A DNA stretch of 64,000 nucleotides from Paenibacillus sedimenti (GTDB taxonomy: Bacteria > Bacillota > Bacilli > Paenibacillales > NBRC-103111). A program made the translations under genes and the position numbers. The stretch spans positions 62,001 to 126,000 of the forward strand of contig NZ_JACVVD010000004.1 in assembly GCF_014534655.1 (NCBI RefSeq), written 5' to 3'. The notes under the pieces are model-generated. The model worked only from the letters and a program-made list of their open reading frames with translations, was not told where the DNA came from and did not search any database. Positions 53,201 through 62,096 of the stretch are shown piece after piece; positions within the stretch are counted from its first letter, which is position 1; each line of letters starts with the position of its first letter.

Positions 53201-56200
53201 CGAAAAACCTACGTTTCCCGAAAGAATACGAGTATTTCCACCTAAATTTATATCACTACACTGGTTGTAGATGTTAGATGCACAAGTCCCACCAACATAG
53301 TTTCCAGCGCCATCAACGTGCATACTGGTAGACATGCCGGTTACTTGCGGTCCTCCCCAACCCCAAACCGCACCTGTAGTCATATCAATGGTGTTATTCA
53401 TGGTTGTTCTGCTATCCCCATAGGAGCCGCCAACTGTGTAGAGCGTCTTCGTGACGATGGTGTTATTAAGTGGGTTCACAATCATCGTAGGAATATTTTC
53501 CATCCAGTTATATGTCCAAGCAGCGCTGAAAGTCATCGAGTTACCCGATGTTCTAGCTCTCCATACGACCTTGAAATCCTTGTCATACTTGGCCACATAG
53601 ATCCCCAATGCTAACTCAGGGTAAGCTCTCATATTAAATTCTTGATAACCCCTCATTGAACTTCCATCAGGATTTTGGCAAACCTTATCTTCATAAAAGT
53701 AGGTATTACCATTCCGATCTTTATATGGGGTCGGGATTTGGTTAAATCTGCAAACAGTGTCTACGTAATTCTTGGGTGAATAACTTCTTGGCGTGTAGGT
53801 ATCCGGCCATTGCGTATATTTGGCTTCATACGTATGTGGAACCCATGGATTATTTCCGGTAATTGTACCAGTGTTAACTACGTTTCCATACTGATCAATT
53901 TCTGAAAAACTATTACCAAAATACCCATTCGTGCTGTAGTAGCCATCACTATCGACTAAGAATACTAAATGGTCCCCTTTGGTTGTGACGTCTTTTAAAC
54001 TTGGTCCACCGTAACTCCCGGTAGACCCAGGAACGTCAAAGCATCCAATAAATGTGGCATCTAAAGCTTTGAATGTACAGGCCATTGGTGACGAACTCCA
54101 TTGGACTCTTATCGAGGTATTATCATCGCCATCCGTGTAGTCATACTGTCTAACAGGTGTATTTTTACTGAATAATAAATAAACTGTCTTCTCTGCAAAT
54201 CTGAAATATACAGATTCATAATTAATGGACTCCTTAATATTGACGGTTCCCTTAGGGTGACCATACTCTGTTGTGTATGGAACGGTCTTCGTTTGTAGCA
54301 GTTGGTCTTTAGGGATATTTTTCCAATCTAACTGATAATCGTATGGATTTCCGTCCAACCACCTATGCACATACGTACCGGAGGAGAAGCAGCCACTGCA
54401 ACCCGTTGACCAAACTAAGTCTAATCGGTATCTTCCAATCTTGTTTTTGTTTAGGGCATAGAAAGTATAGCCATAGCCACTACTAGCAAGTTGGAAATAT
54501 AAGTGAGTTTTATCGGTTTCTACAGGTGTTGCCCCATCCACCCATCCTGCCGGTTGACCATCGGCTCCGGGAACCAACAAAGGCTGCGAGTATTCAGAAT
54601 TAGGGTCAGTCATAGCCTTGTAAATCGAAACACCGTTTTTCCCGAATCCGTTGTCTGCTAAAGGAGATTGATAAGCCTGTGCTTCACCAAAGCTGGATGG
54701 CGCTGAAATAATGTTCACACCAAAGTTTTGTTTTTCCTTCCCTTTACCGGCACCGGATTGCAATGATTCGCTTTCATTCTGCCAATTATAGGTTGGGCTT
54801 TTACTTATTACTGCGTTCGTGTTTGTTGCGATTAGCTGCCAAAGCTTCAAGATATCTGAAGCCTTATACATTGTTGGTGGGTTAGGATCTGGATTCGGGC
54901 TGTTACCAGAAAGATCGAAGCTGACTTCCGGAGCTTGGTTGATTACGTCCATCACGCCAGATTCTGCTTCGGCCCAAGCGCCGTATTCTTCAATGGCGCG
55001 CAGCTTAAATTTGTACTTCCCGACTTTCGTGGGTTTGAAGTCATACTTTGCCATACTTCCCGTTACTTCGGTCCACGGTTCGGTAGCATCATCAAAAATC
55101 CCATTGTTATCGTCATCATATCTGATATACCAGATCGTTTTAGTCAGAATATCACCGTCAGGGCTATACGATTCGTTCAATACGTCATAATCTTCACCAC
55201 GAATACCCAATGTTGGGGCATTAATCTTCGCGATAGGTGGATAATCGGGATGAACAATGATGCTACAACTACTCGAATTTTCAGAAGCCATGCCAGCTGT
55301 GTCATAGACCTTGTTCAAGGTTACTGTGACTGTGATATCGCTGCCCGTATTGTTTGTGTATGTGAGTTGCTTATTCGTCCACTCGTCTTTCGAGTGATCG
55401 ATCGTTCGCCCCATTGGGCTTCGGCTCTTATCGGCGTTAATACCTGGCGGTCCCAATGGTCTGTTTGATTTCATTTCTGCCGGTGCTTCACAAGTAGCAA
55501 TTGGGTTTGGCTTTACGACATTGATCATAGCCGATCTCCAACCGCTTTGTGCACCCCTTGTATCTGTCAGTTTCATTTTAACAGTGTGAATACCTAAAAC
55601 ATCAGCTTTGATGTCGCTGAATCGTTCGTCATGCTCATTAAATCCGTAGCCATCCTGGCTGTTACCTAATTTTTGAATCCATGGATCCGAACTACCGGCA
55701 AAATCCCATGTCGGGAAAAATCCATCGCCTTCAGGATCGTAAGGTTCTTCCGGGGTCTTAGATTTATCTTTGATAATGCCCAGATCGATAAAGTTATCTA
55801 CGACAACCTCATCAATTGCAGGATAGTTATTCGTGTTTCCCCTAGCAAACCAACCCGGAGAACCGAATGGTGGATTGTTGTTTGTAGTAACCGTAATCGT
55901 AAAGCTCTTTGGCCCGACAACCTTTGTTTGTCCACATGTCGAGACAATTTTCATGGTGACGTTAACGGGACCTTCACCCATCCCCCCAGGATACGGAGGA
56001 CCGGAGAAGCCTTGGGTCGTCGCTGACGATTTGGCTCCAACGTAATCCCGAATGATTCCATCCTGCTCGAAAATGAATCCGAATTGGCTGATTGCACATG
56101 GCGTTCCACCACTGGAACCACCTACACTAACGCCAACCGGGTACATCGTGTTACTCTGACCGTAGGGCATGGTCAGCTTTTCAATCGTGAAATCACCCGT

Positions 56201-57583
56201 AATAAACGGATCCAGAGGAACAGCCGCGCAACTGAGCTTCGGGGTCACAGTTACCGACTTGCTGTTATCAGCTGTACTAGTTTCCCCTGTTACAGAATCC
56301 ACGATCACAGCAACACTATAGCCGGAAGTTCCTCCGAACGTTTTAGTGAAAGTTTCGGTTACATTTTGTCCAGCTGCTAACCCTGAGTAATTAAAAGTTT
56401 GTAGCGTCGTACCATCAACTAGCACTTTTGCTTGAAATGCACTTGTTATATCATTACCACCTGTATTTGAAAAACTAAAGGAAAATGACGTTGCTTTATT
56501 GACTTCTACACAGGAAGGTGCCGTTATTGAAACATTTGACAAGTTTGGTGCATCGGGTGGGGTATCATATTCTATTTTAACTTTGCTGTCGTACTCGTAA
56601 GTGCTTCCCTTTAAATCTACAATAAAAGCAGTAAACCAAACCCTAACCTTAGCTCCACTAGGGGGAGCCGCTAATTCCTTTTCAGATTCAGTAAGAGGAT
56701 TAAAGCTTGTAAAAGTCTGATTATAGATTACCCTGAAATGTTTGGCATCTGCCCCCTGATCAACCCTTATCACAGAAATTGCATCCGCACGTGGTCTACC
56801 CGTGCCGGTAGGGCCTAAGATTGTTGCCGTTGGGTTAGGAACTGCAGAGGCTGAAGATGGGTCAGGATTTACCGCCTCAGAGGGTACTGATTCTCCTGTT
56901 GTTACACTCTTATAAGGCTGATCAATATCCGCATCCAAACCCAAATTCTTCATCCCACTGAACTCAGACTCGTTAGAGGAACAATTTGGCACCTGAGGCA
57001 TATCATATCCGTTGATTGAATCGGTGTCTCCCCCACTCGTTTGATGGTGTATACCATCACTCACAGGTTGCGATGGCCCACAGTTGATACGATATGTATT
57101 ACCGTCCTCCCCTGTAACATCCGCATACCAGTTAAGCTTATGAGGGTCAGTTGGTATGTAACGAAACCATGCGTAATACCCACGTGAACCCTGCCTATTA
57201 TCTGCAGATGAAACAGTAATTGCAGGTCCTAATGCATTAATAGCATTTAAGGGTCCGGTATAACTGTTAAGCCCCACGGCTGCGGGAGGTGTAATATCTT
57301 GAGTTCCATGCCAAATTTTTTTGATAATTTTACCGTCCGGAACCTTCAAATTCTCTACTCTTGCTCCGGAAACATAAGCATATTTTGAATAATGTTTACC
57401 ATTAGCATCTGCTCCGGTTCCGTTATAATTTATCTCGAATAACATATCTTCGACCGAAGAAGCAGCAAGAGCTTTCATTGCAGCTTCCCCAAGAATGTGA
57501 AAAGGATTAGACTCAAACATTATTAAGGCTAGTAACAACAAACTAATTGTGCGAGTCCTAATCCTAGCTTTGCTCAATCTCAT
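50261..57583 (-). CDS. Giant exported multi-domain (CARDB/PKD/LamG-like) protein
   Basis: 2440 residues with AAGGAGGT before the ATG. A Sec signal (about 1-42) is followed by several modules. A CARDB-like module lies near 345-450 (SCVEVNKATSFSFSFSNTGG). A PKD-like module begins near 781 (PPIAKINAP). A long aromatic, Gly/Asn-rich, strand-repeat region spans ~900-1500, with DSDGYYSTNG and NMTTGAVWGWGG-like blades. A LamG/concanavalin-like segment spans ~1533-1653 (DADLMFNFKAEQNK...YALEFDG). PKD modules follow near 1774 and 2213, with three fibronectin-like repeats between (TITWNQ motif at each). No SLH or LPXTG anchor. It starts 12 bp after the SLH gene, in one operon. No catalytic site was recognised; an adhesin or surface scaffold is the likeliest role. 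Confidence 0.8.
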   Translation of the reverse strand: MRLSKARIRTRTISLLLLALIMFESNPFHILGEAAMKALAASSVEDMLFEINYNGTGADANGKHYSKYAYVSGARVENLKVPDGKIIKKIWHGTQDITPPAAVGLNSYTGPLNAINALGPAITVSSADNRQGSRGYYAWFRYIPTDPHKLNWYADVTGEDGNTYRINCGPSQPVSDGIHHQTSGGDTDSINGYDMPQVPNCSSNESEFSGMKNLGLDADIDQPYKSVTTGESVPSEAVNPDPSSASAVPNPTATILGPTGTGRPRADAISVIRVDQGADAKHFRVIYNQTFTSFNPLTESEKELAAPPSGAKVRVWFTAFIVDLKGSTYEYDSKVKIEYDTPPDAPNLSNVSITAPSCVEVNKATSFSFSFSNTGGNDITSAFQAKVLVDGTTLQTFNYSGLAAGQNVTETFTKTFGGTSGYSVAVIVDSVTGETSTADNSKSVTVTPKLSCAAVPLDPFITGDFTIEKLTMPYGQSNTMYPVGVSVGGSSGGTPCAISQFGFIFEQDGIIRDYVGAKSSATTQGFSGPPYPGGMGEGPVNVTMKIVSTCGQTKVVGPKSFTITVTTNNNPPFGSPGWFARGNTNNYPAIDEVVVDNFIDLGIIKDKSKTPEEPYDPEGDGFFPTWDFAGSSDPWIQKLGNSQDGYGFNEHDERFSDIKADVLGIHTVKMKLTDTRGAQSGWRSAMINVVKPNPIATCEAPAEMKSNRPLGPPGINADKSRSPMGRTIDHSKDEWTNKQLTYTNNTGSDITVTVTLNKVYDTAGMASENSSSCSIIVHPDYPPIAKINAPTLGIRGEDYDVLNESYSPDGDILTKTIWYIRYDDDNNGIFDDATEPWTEVTGSMAKYDFKPTKVGKYKFKLRAIEEYGAWAEAESGVMDVINQAPEVSFDLSGNSPNPDPNPPTMYKASDILKLWQLIATNTNAVISKSPTYNWQNESESLQSGAGKGKEKQNFGVNIISAPSSFGEAQAYQSPLADNGFGKNGVSIYKAMTDPNSEYSQPLLVPGADGQPAGWVDGATPVETDKTHLYFQLASSGYGYTFYALNKNKIGRYRLDLVWSTGCSGCFSSGTYVHRWLDGNPYDYQLDWKNIPKDQLLQTKTVPYTTEYGHPKGTVNIKESINYESVYFRFAEKTVYLLFSKNTPVRQYDYTDGDDNTSIRVQWSSSPMACTFKALDATFIGCFDVPGSTGSYGGPSLKDVTTKGDHLVFLVDSDGYYSTNGYFGNSFSEIDQYGNVVNTGTITGNNPWVPHTYEAKYTQWPDTYTPRSYSPKNYVDTVCRFNQIPTPYKDRNGNTYFYEDKVCQNPDGSSMRGYQEFNMRAYPELALGIYVAKYDKDFKVVWRARTSGNSMTFSAAWTYNWMENIPTMIVNPLNNTIVTKTLYTVGGSYGDSRTTMNNTIDMTTGAVWGWGGPQVTGMSTSMHVDGAGNYVGGTCASNIYNQCSDINLGGNTRILSGNVGFSSGATETVNSKAFSEYMGDGLLLSSFMWHSWVSGYNSPPYGQTVYWIDKGPVAEAPAITPRYQYGQFLSNPVVSDADLMFNFKAEQNKIDSELFGYSFRAQDGMNRYALEFDGTNVFLSKYVNSVRTVLSTSAYNIQDGKGYSVKIRTAGNAINVWINKVNYFVDIVDNTYPVSGKFGPFTNKSFVNFSAMTMKPYAEADLWNADYAILDEKTGNAELNYDNVAFTDPEGDPMAGSFTWNYVHTPMFIDNGGLSPSNGKSFTSGMPTFDRVGKWDVTLKAKDDPYPLSVYKFPDMTFDAYRKNSNTFKKSIIVHRRPVAQFSLFMEPNGTVTWTDTSYDPDRYNVPTGNIEPGYETSRGIVERRYWFIAPDGTMSETKIDKVNDSGTYTVGLQVKDEFGAWSWPEINTLDVGLRPNNPPKAVLTFPTGSKDTPDYLPTGTSPTITWNQTDIDPDTTYTGYEVYIGRVSLDWMGNEFENSSSYGSGIKSFNTKEEMYSYLATNIFGDTNSRWRIKVRVKDETTWSAWSNEGWLGSRRPPTVQLTFPTGTYDNPTPVTDIRPTITWNQKDEDTGRIAYQQIRVWSEDNTVVASADISVPIANRTKLTDSWTMNADAPRGSKLKVQLRVMNESSVWSGWSNIGWMTTNSPPTATMLDPSGSLTSPTIYDTTKPTFKWRQTDPDLNTVFSYFQIQVTSEDNSVMVLDSSAIAQNTGDETGTWAVTDNLPAGQKLRVRVRVYDGFVWSDFSAQTWLYINRAPVADFDWSPKPVWEGDLVQLSNASFDADGDVLTYEWKIQEPDAIVYTFTSINITRQFHQTGNYIVTLTVWDGYVSSTATKYITASPLTIDSEVNYTDNWLKLHEKSGHQTVHNPKDFYSGEIFVVSSRSSPAPVADVTAWIDTTGIDGRSLYVAQVLTESSGDTTLYKGELFDPKFQSYTEGLPQGPHLIHFQIRYRNGVVKTEDIPVHIIGNVNKSVGVHRVQ

Positions 57584-57594
57584 ATCATACCTCC

Positions 57595-58779
57595 TTAATT
57601 TGTCTTAGGAGCTAAGATATCCACGATTGTTCTACCATAGTCTTTCTGAGGCGGAATAGCAGGGGCCGAAATATCCAGCTGCACGCTAACGTTAGTTTTA
57701 AACCCCGATTTAGGAATTATATACATGGAAGTATCCCCTGGCTTTATAACGAATACTTCTGCAATAGAGTTCAAAGTCCCCTTATTTGCTGCTGAAAGAT
57801 CGGGACTTTTTATCCCATAAAAGTTAAGGAAAGGAGGCATGTCCCCATAAGCATTTGGGTCTTTACTAAACTCCACATGCCTTTTAACTACTATCAAATA
57901 ACTATCCGGGTAATCTTTGATGTAAGAGTTAGCAGTCGTTGTTCCCGGCACCCACCACTTCAAGTTGCTGATATCCCCTGCAGCTTCCCAATTTGGATCA
58001 TTCGGATTAGCCATATCAATAGCTATAATCTGATCAATTACCCCTTTGTATTTTCCATCGGGAGTCTCCATGACTAACTTGGAGGGATTCCACATATTTT
58101 CATCATATTGCTTACCACCAAACACAGGAATCATAGAAAATAGATTTGTCCGCTTAAAAGCGAGTTCTGCATTGGAAATGGCCAACTTGTCGGTTTCCAG
58201 CTTTTCACCGCTATTTAAGCTAAGTATGCGTTCAATAATCGTGACAGATTGTGCACGGGTAGTACTTCCATCCGGAGCCAACTCACCTTTTGCAAGCCCT
58301 TGAATCAACCCTTTGCTTGCCGCAGTAAACATTGCCCCTTGATTGTTTAAATTTACATACTTTTGCTGCAGCGTTGGATCAGTTGCTCTTACAGCAATTT
58401 TAGACATTTCAACCCTAGAAATTGGCATATTAAGTACATCGATATTGACAGAATCCTCTTGAACGATCCCCTTATCAACTGCCGCCTTAACATAAGGGAC
58501 ATACCACTCCCTCCCTTCCGTATTGCCGGTAACAGGAAGTTTAGTCGCTGTGACTACCATCTTAATGAATTCCGCAGTACTGACATAATTCTCCGGCCTA
58601 AATGTTCCGTCGCCATAACCGTCAACGTACTTTTTTGCAATTGCTATTGCTACAGAATTTTTTGCCCAATGATCACTTAGATCGGCAAAGCTTGAAGCAT
58701 GGTCATCGGCCATAATCGGGATTGCATTGCAGGCAAAAATCATTAAAGCAGCTGAAAGTACAGCCATTTTCTTTTTCAT
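57595..58779 (-). CDS. SLH-domain exported protein
   Basis: 394 residues. A signal peptide (about 1-25, cleavage near IMADDHASS) precedes S-layer homology motifs: FADLSDHWAKNSVAIAIAKKYVDGYGDGTFRPENYVSTAEF (about 32-72), then WYVPYVKAAVDKGIVQ and FTAASKGLIQGLAKGELAPDGSTTRAQSV, about three SLH domains. They bind pyruvylated wall polymer. The C-terminal ~200 residues are a separate domain (VVKRHVEFSKDPNAYGDMPPF) of unknown fold. It is first gene of an operon with the giant exported protein, and might anchor it non-covalently. Confidence 0.9.
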   Translation of the reverse strand: MKKKMAVLSAALMIFACNAIPIMADDHASSFADLSDHWAKNSVAIAIAKKYVDGYGDGTFRPENYVSTAEFIKMVVTATKLPVTGNTEGREWYVPYVKAAVDKGIVQEDSVNIDVLNMPISRVEMSKIAVRATDPTLQQKYVNLNNQGAMFTAASKGLIQGLAKGELAPDGSTTRAQSVTIIERILSLNSGEKLETDKLAISNAELAFKRTNLFSMIPVFGGKQYDENMWNPSKLVMETPDGKYKGVIDQIIAIDMANPNDPNWEAAGDISNLKWWVPGTTTANSYIKDYPDSYLIVVKRHVEFSKDPNAYGDMPPFLNFYGIKSPDLSAANKGTLNSIAEVFVIKPGDTSMYIIPKSGFKTNVSVQLDISAPAIPPQKDYGRTIVDILAPKTN

Positions 58780-58923
58780 AAATAATCCTCCATTTAGAAC
58801 ATTAGTCTCTTAAAATGCACATGATTTATTATCCCATCCAAAATGTGACTTCCTCATTAACGGTAGTATGACACATTTTTTCTGGAAACGTCTACCTTTT
58901 CCACCTATAATCAGACAAAAAAA

Positions 58924-58985
58924 TGCAACAAAAAACCGCCCAGCAATCGCCAATTGAGCTTTAGCGAGAGCATGGGCGGTTCTTC
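58924..58985 (-). terminator. Terminator of the pseudouridine synthase operon
   Basis: On the minus strand AAGAACCGCCCA pairs with TGGGCGGTTTTTTG across a structured loop. A 77-residue ORF here is a by-product of this hairpin. Confidence 0.85.
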
Positions 58986-59046
58986 CGCACGCATACAATG
59001 TTATATCTTTAACTAAAATACCACAAAGTGGTAGATTGATCAATCC

Positions 59047-59808
59047 CTAGTTTTCACTATCCATGGTTTCATGTGCATTGCGTAGGGCTAGCAGTTCATC
59101 TTCAGATAATTCTCTCGATTGGCCCAGGCGCAGATTTTCATCCAACTTCAGAGGCCCCATGGATATGCGTTTCAAGTAAACGACCTGTTTCCCGACTGCT
59201 TGGAACATGCGTTTAACCTGATGAAATTTCCCCTCCATTATGGTAAGTTCAATTTCTGATGGCTCACCAGCCGACTTATTTCCAACGTTCAAAATATTCA
59301 AAATCCCAGGAAGTGTCTCGTATCCATCGTCCAAGGTGACACCTTGTGCAAATGCTTCCCTATCCGCCTCTTCAACCTCCCATTCGACTTTAGCGAAGTA
59401 AGTTTTAGAGACGTGTTTCCGTGGGGAAAGCAAATTATGGGCCAGTTTCCCATCGTTTGTCAGTAATAACAAGCCTTCGGTATCTTTATCTAGACGGCCT
59501 ACCGGGAACACCTCGAAGGGTGTGTATGCATCATCAAGCAGATCCACGACCGTTCGGTCACGGTTGTCTTCGGTTGCAGAAACAACACCCTGTGGTTTGT
59601 TCATCATCAAATAAACGAACTCACGGTAAACAACGGTTTCCCCATTCACCATGATCTGGTCTTTGTCGGGATTAACCTGTATCCCGCTATCTTTTACTTT
59701 CACGCCGTTGACGAAAATCGACCCAGACTTGGTGAGACGTTTGAGTTCAGAGCGCGTGCCGATGCCCATGTGGGCGAGTATTTTATCGAGCCTCTGTGTT
59801 TGTTTCAT
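59047..59808 (-). CDS. Pseudouridine synthase, RsuA/RluB/RluE family
   Basis: 253 residues from ATG 59808. An S4 domain (about 3-60: QRLDKILAHMGIGTRSELKRL) is followed by the catalytic domain with the Asp in VGRLDKDTEGLLLLTNDG and the EGKFHQVKRM motif, diagnostic of this family. It isomerises a uridine in 16S or 23S rRNA; which site is not evident. The ATG lies five bases after the stop of the RsmF-like gene, whose end contains GGAGGTGG as the ribosome site, though at long spacing; one operon. Confidence 0.9.
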   Translation of the reverse strand: MKQTQRLDKILAHMGIGTRSELKRLTKSGSIFVNGVKVKDSGIQVNPDKDQIMVNGETVVYREFVYLMMNKPQGVVSATEDNRDRTVVDLLDDAYTPFEVFPVGRLDKDTEGLLLLTNDGKLAHNLLSPRKHVSKTYFAKVEWEVEEADREAFAQGVTLDDGYETLPGILNILNVGNKSAGEPSEIELTIMEGKFHQVKRMFQAVGKQVVYLKRISMGPLKLDENLRLGQSRELSEDELLALRNAHETMDSEN

Positions 59809-59813
59809 AACGG

Positions 59814-61373
59814 TTAAGTCCACCTCCAACCTGGCGGGTATTCGTTCTTCAGCATCCCGTCGTGCCACTTGCCCCAGCCGACGGGATGGTCGTCTATGCA
59901 GACCAGGCAATAGCCTTTGGCTGCCTGGTCGGAGTCGCGGAGGATTTCACTCTCCGCGACCTCGAGGGTCTCGCCCTTCAAGTACCGAAGGGCTCGCCCG
60001 TCGCTCAAAGCCAAGCGCAGCGCGCGCTTGGCTTCTCCAAGCCGCAGTCCCATGGCTAGCGCATGGGACGGCTCGAATCGGCCGCGGTGCAGCGCGCCGA
60101 TGTACCAGCCCGGCCGCACGACTTTCAGTCCGTGCAGCTCGGGCAAACCCGCCGGCGACGCATACGCGTGGTCGCCGTAGCACACGAGCCGCCCGGCGGC
60201 GAAGGGCTCGCTGCGCAGCAGCTCGCCCGCGAACGCCTGCAGCGGCTCCAGGCTCACAGCCGCGCGCGGTGCTTCCGCGCGGCCAACCCGCCGCAGCGCC
60301 TCACGGCCGCTGCGCTTCCCTTCCACCGATGCCGACACAATGTCGGCATCCATCATCCGCTGATCGGCATCCTTCCCTCCAGCTCGAGCTGCATCACGAT
60401 CCCCTACCCTACCACTATCGTTCACTGCATTCCGCTGCAGCACAGCCACAAAATGCCCCTCGCCCTTCAACCGATGGGGCCATAATCGAGCCGTGCCGCT
60501 TACTGCTTCCAAAGCCCGTTCCGAATAAGCACCCTCTATACACCAGGGGGCTCGAACCCAGTCAGGCCGCCCAGCCTCAAACTCCTTTTGCCGTACCCGA
60601 GCCACCTCAAAATCCGGATGCTTATCCAGAAACTCAGCGATCTGCGCCTCGTTCTCTTCAGGAGAAAACGTGCAAGTCGAATATGCCATCGTGCCGCCGG
60701 GAGCCAGCATGTGCGCAGCTTGTCCAAGCAATTCCCGCTGCATGACGGAGCACTCTGTCACCGAATGGCGCTGCCATTGCGACATCATATCTTCCTCCTT
60801 GCGGAACATGCCTTCCCCCGAACATGGGGCATCGATCAATATTTTATCGAAATAGCCTTGAAAAACAGCCATCATCCGCTCCGGCTTATCATTCAATACC
60901 GCCGCGTTTCGAACACCGAACAACTCGAGATTTTTGACCAGAGCCTTCACCCGGTCGGAGTGGTTGTCATTCACAACCAATACGCCTTCGCCTTGAAGCT
61001 TTGCAGCGATTTGAGTGGATTTCCCGCCAGGCGCAGCACATAGGTCAAGCACTTTCTCCCCAGGTTGGACATTCAATAATTCAACAGGTGCCATAGCGCT
61101 AGGTTCCTGAATATAGTATAGGCCTGCATGGTAGTAAGGATGTTTACCCGGCCTCTCGCCCTCTTCGTAATAAAATCCCTCCGAAGCCCATGGTACTGGG
61201 CTCAGGGTAAATGGACTCTTTACCAGAAACTCATTAATCCCAATCTTGCCCGAATTCACCCGCAATCCATAAACCCGTGGCTGATCATAAGAATCCATAA
61301 ATAATTCAAACTCATCTCTGCCCAGCAGATCGCTCATTTTCTCTGTAAATGCGGCAGGCAGCTTGTTGTTCAT
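59814..61373 (-). CDS. RsmB/RsmF-type rRNA (cytosine-C5) methyltransferase, copy 2
   Basis: 519 residues. Motif I is LDLCAAPGGKSTQ, motif IV DAPCSGEGMFR and motif VI YSTCTFSPEEN, with both catalytic Cys. The C-terminal region has a GC-rich, charged insertion (about 325-400, Arg/Ala/Gly-rich) before a PUA-like end (LHGLKVVRPGWYIG, EPSHALAMGLR). It is paired with the pseudouridine synthase gene, both acting on rRNA. Copy 1 (41856-43259) lacks the insertion and has an altered motif I. Codon use in the insertion differs from neighbours. Confidence 0.92.
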   Translation of the reverse strand: MNNKLPAAFTEKMSDLLGRDEFELFMDSYDQPRVYGLRVNSGKIGINEFLVKSPFTLSPVPWASEGFYYEEGERPGKHPYYHAGLYYIQEPSAMAPVELLNVQPGEKVLDLCAAPGGKSTQIAAKLQGEGVLVVNDNHSDRVKALVKNLELFGVRNAAVLNDKPERMMAVFQGYFDKILIDAPCSGEGMFRKEEDMMSQWQRHSVTECSVMQRELLGQAAHMLAPGGTMAYSTCTFSPEENEAQIAEFLDKHPDFEVARVRQKEFEAGRPDWVRAPWCIEGAYSERALEAVSGTARLWPHRLKGEGHFVAVLQRNAVNDSGRVGDRDAARAGGKDADQRMMDADIVSASVEGKRSGREALRRVGRAEAPRAAVSLEPLQAFAGELLRSEPFAAGRLVCYGDHAYASPAGLPELHGLKVVRPGWYIGALHRGRFEPSHALAMGLRLGEAKRALRLALSDGRALRYLKGETLEVAESEILRDSDQAAKGYCLVCIDDHPVGWGKWHDGMLKNEYPPGWRWT

Positions 61374-61507
61374 GCTTCATCTTTCCCTTTCCGTTCTAGC
61401 TATTCCTTGGAACCTATCGGTATTATAGCCGACTTGTCACGAAACAGCCAATTTTTTTCAAAAACAGGACAGGATATGCTATACTTTTTATAGAAGGTTA
61501 TGTAGAA

Positions 61508-61525
61508 ATATATATATATATATAT
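61508..61525 (+). repeat. (AT)9 tract in the thioredoxin gene leader
   Basis: Eighteen alternating A/T bases lie between a -10-like TATACT (about 61478) and the AAAGAGGTG ribosome site. Tracts like this can vary in length by slippage. Confidence 0.8.
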
Positions 61526-61539
61526 TAAAGAGGTGCATA

Positions 61540-62043
61540 ATGAAGAAGCTGCTTATCTATCTAGGCATCGTTGTTATTTTATTCGGGGGCTTGTACTTCG
61601 TTAACCAGCAGTCGAACAAATCAGCGGACTATCCCTACAACCCTTATGGCGTATCCGTGTCCAAGCTGCATCCTGAAACTGTGAAACAATTGAACGACCC
61701 GAACTATCAGAACGTCATTTTACCGAAAGATTTGGACCAGAAGCTGAAAAACAAAGAGTCATTTTTCCAGTACTATTATTCCTCCACTTGCCCGCACTGT
61801 AAGGTGACCACGCCTGTTCTTGTTCCAATTCAAAAAGAACTCGGTATTGATGTAAAACAATTTAACCTGCAGGAATACAATGACGGCTGGCAAAAATACA
61901 AAATCGAGTCTACGCCTACGCTCGTTTATTATAAAGACGGGGTGGAAGTAGATCGCATCGTTGGCGGGGTACCCGAAGGCAACTCTGCCGTAGGCAACAA
62001 ACCGGAAACTTTCAAAGCATTTTTCCAAAAATATAAAAGTTAA
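61540..62043 (+). CDS. Membrane-anchored thioredoxin-like protein
   Basis: 167 residues. An N-terminal membrane helix (LLIYLGIVVILFGGLYFV) anchors a thioredoxin domain (about 60-167) with the active site STCPHCKV (CPHC) and the cis-Pro in ESTPTLVYY. CPHC is typical of oxidising DsbA-like enzymes, while the fold and the missing partner suggest a disulfide or redox role outside the membrane, as for Bdb/StoA-type proteins. AAAGAGGTG precedes the ATG. Confidence 0.85.
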   Translation: MKKLLIYLGIVVILFGGLYFVNQQSNKSADYPYNPYGVSVSKLHPETVKQLNDPNYQNVILPKDLDQKLKNKESFFQYYYSSTCPHCKVTTPVLVPIQKELGIDVKQFNLQEYNDGWQKYKIESTPTLVYYKDGVEVDRIVGGVPEGNSAVGNKPETFKAFFQKYKS

Positions 62044-62051
62044 AGAGTCTC

Positions 62052-62085
62052 AAAAAAAGCAGCGGGAGTTCCCACTGCTTTTTAC
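62052..62085. terminator. Bidirectional terminator
   Basis: AAAAAAGCAGCGGGA pairs with CCCACTGCTTTTT around a tiny loop. Confidence 0.85.
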
Positions 62086-62096
62086 TTCTCCCCAAC

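Noticed and set aside
58810-59043. 77-residue minus-strand ORF
   Set aside because: It spans the strong terminator of the pseudouridine synthase operon and has no ribosome site.
59651-60745. 364-residue plus-strand ORF opposite the methyltransferase gene
   Set aside because: Arg/Ser/Ala-rich shadow of the GC-rich insertion; no ribosome site.
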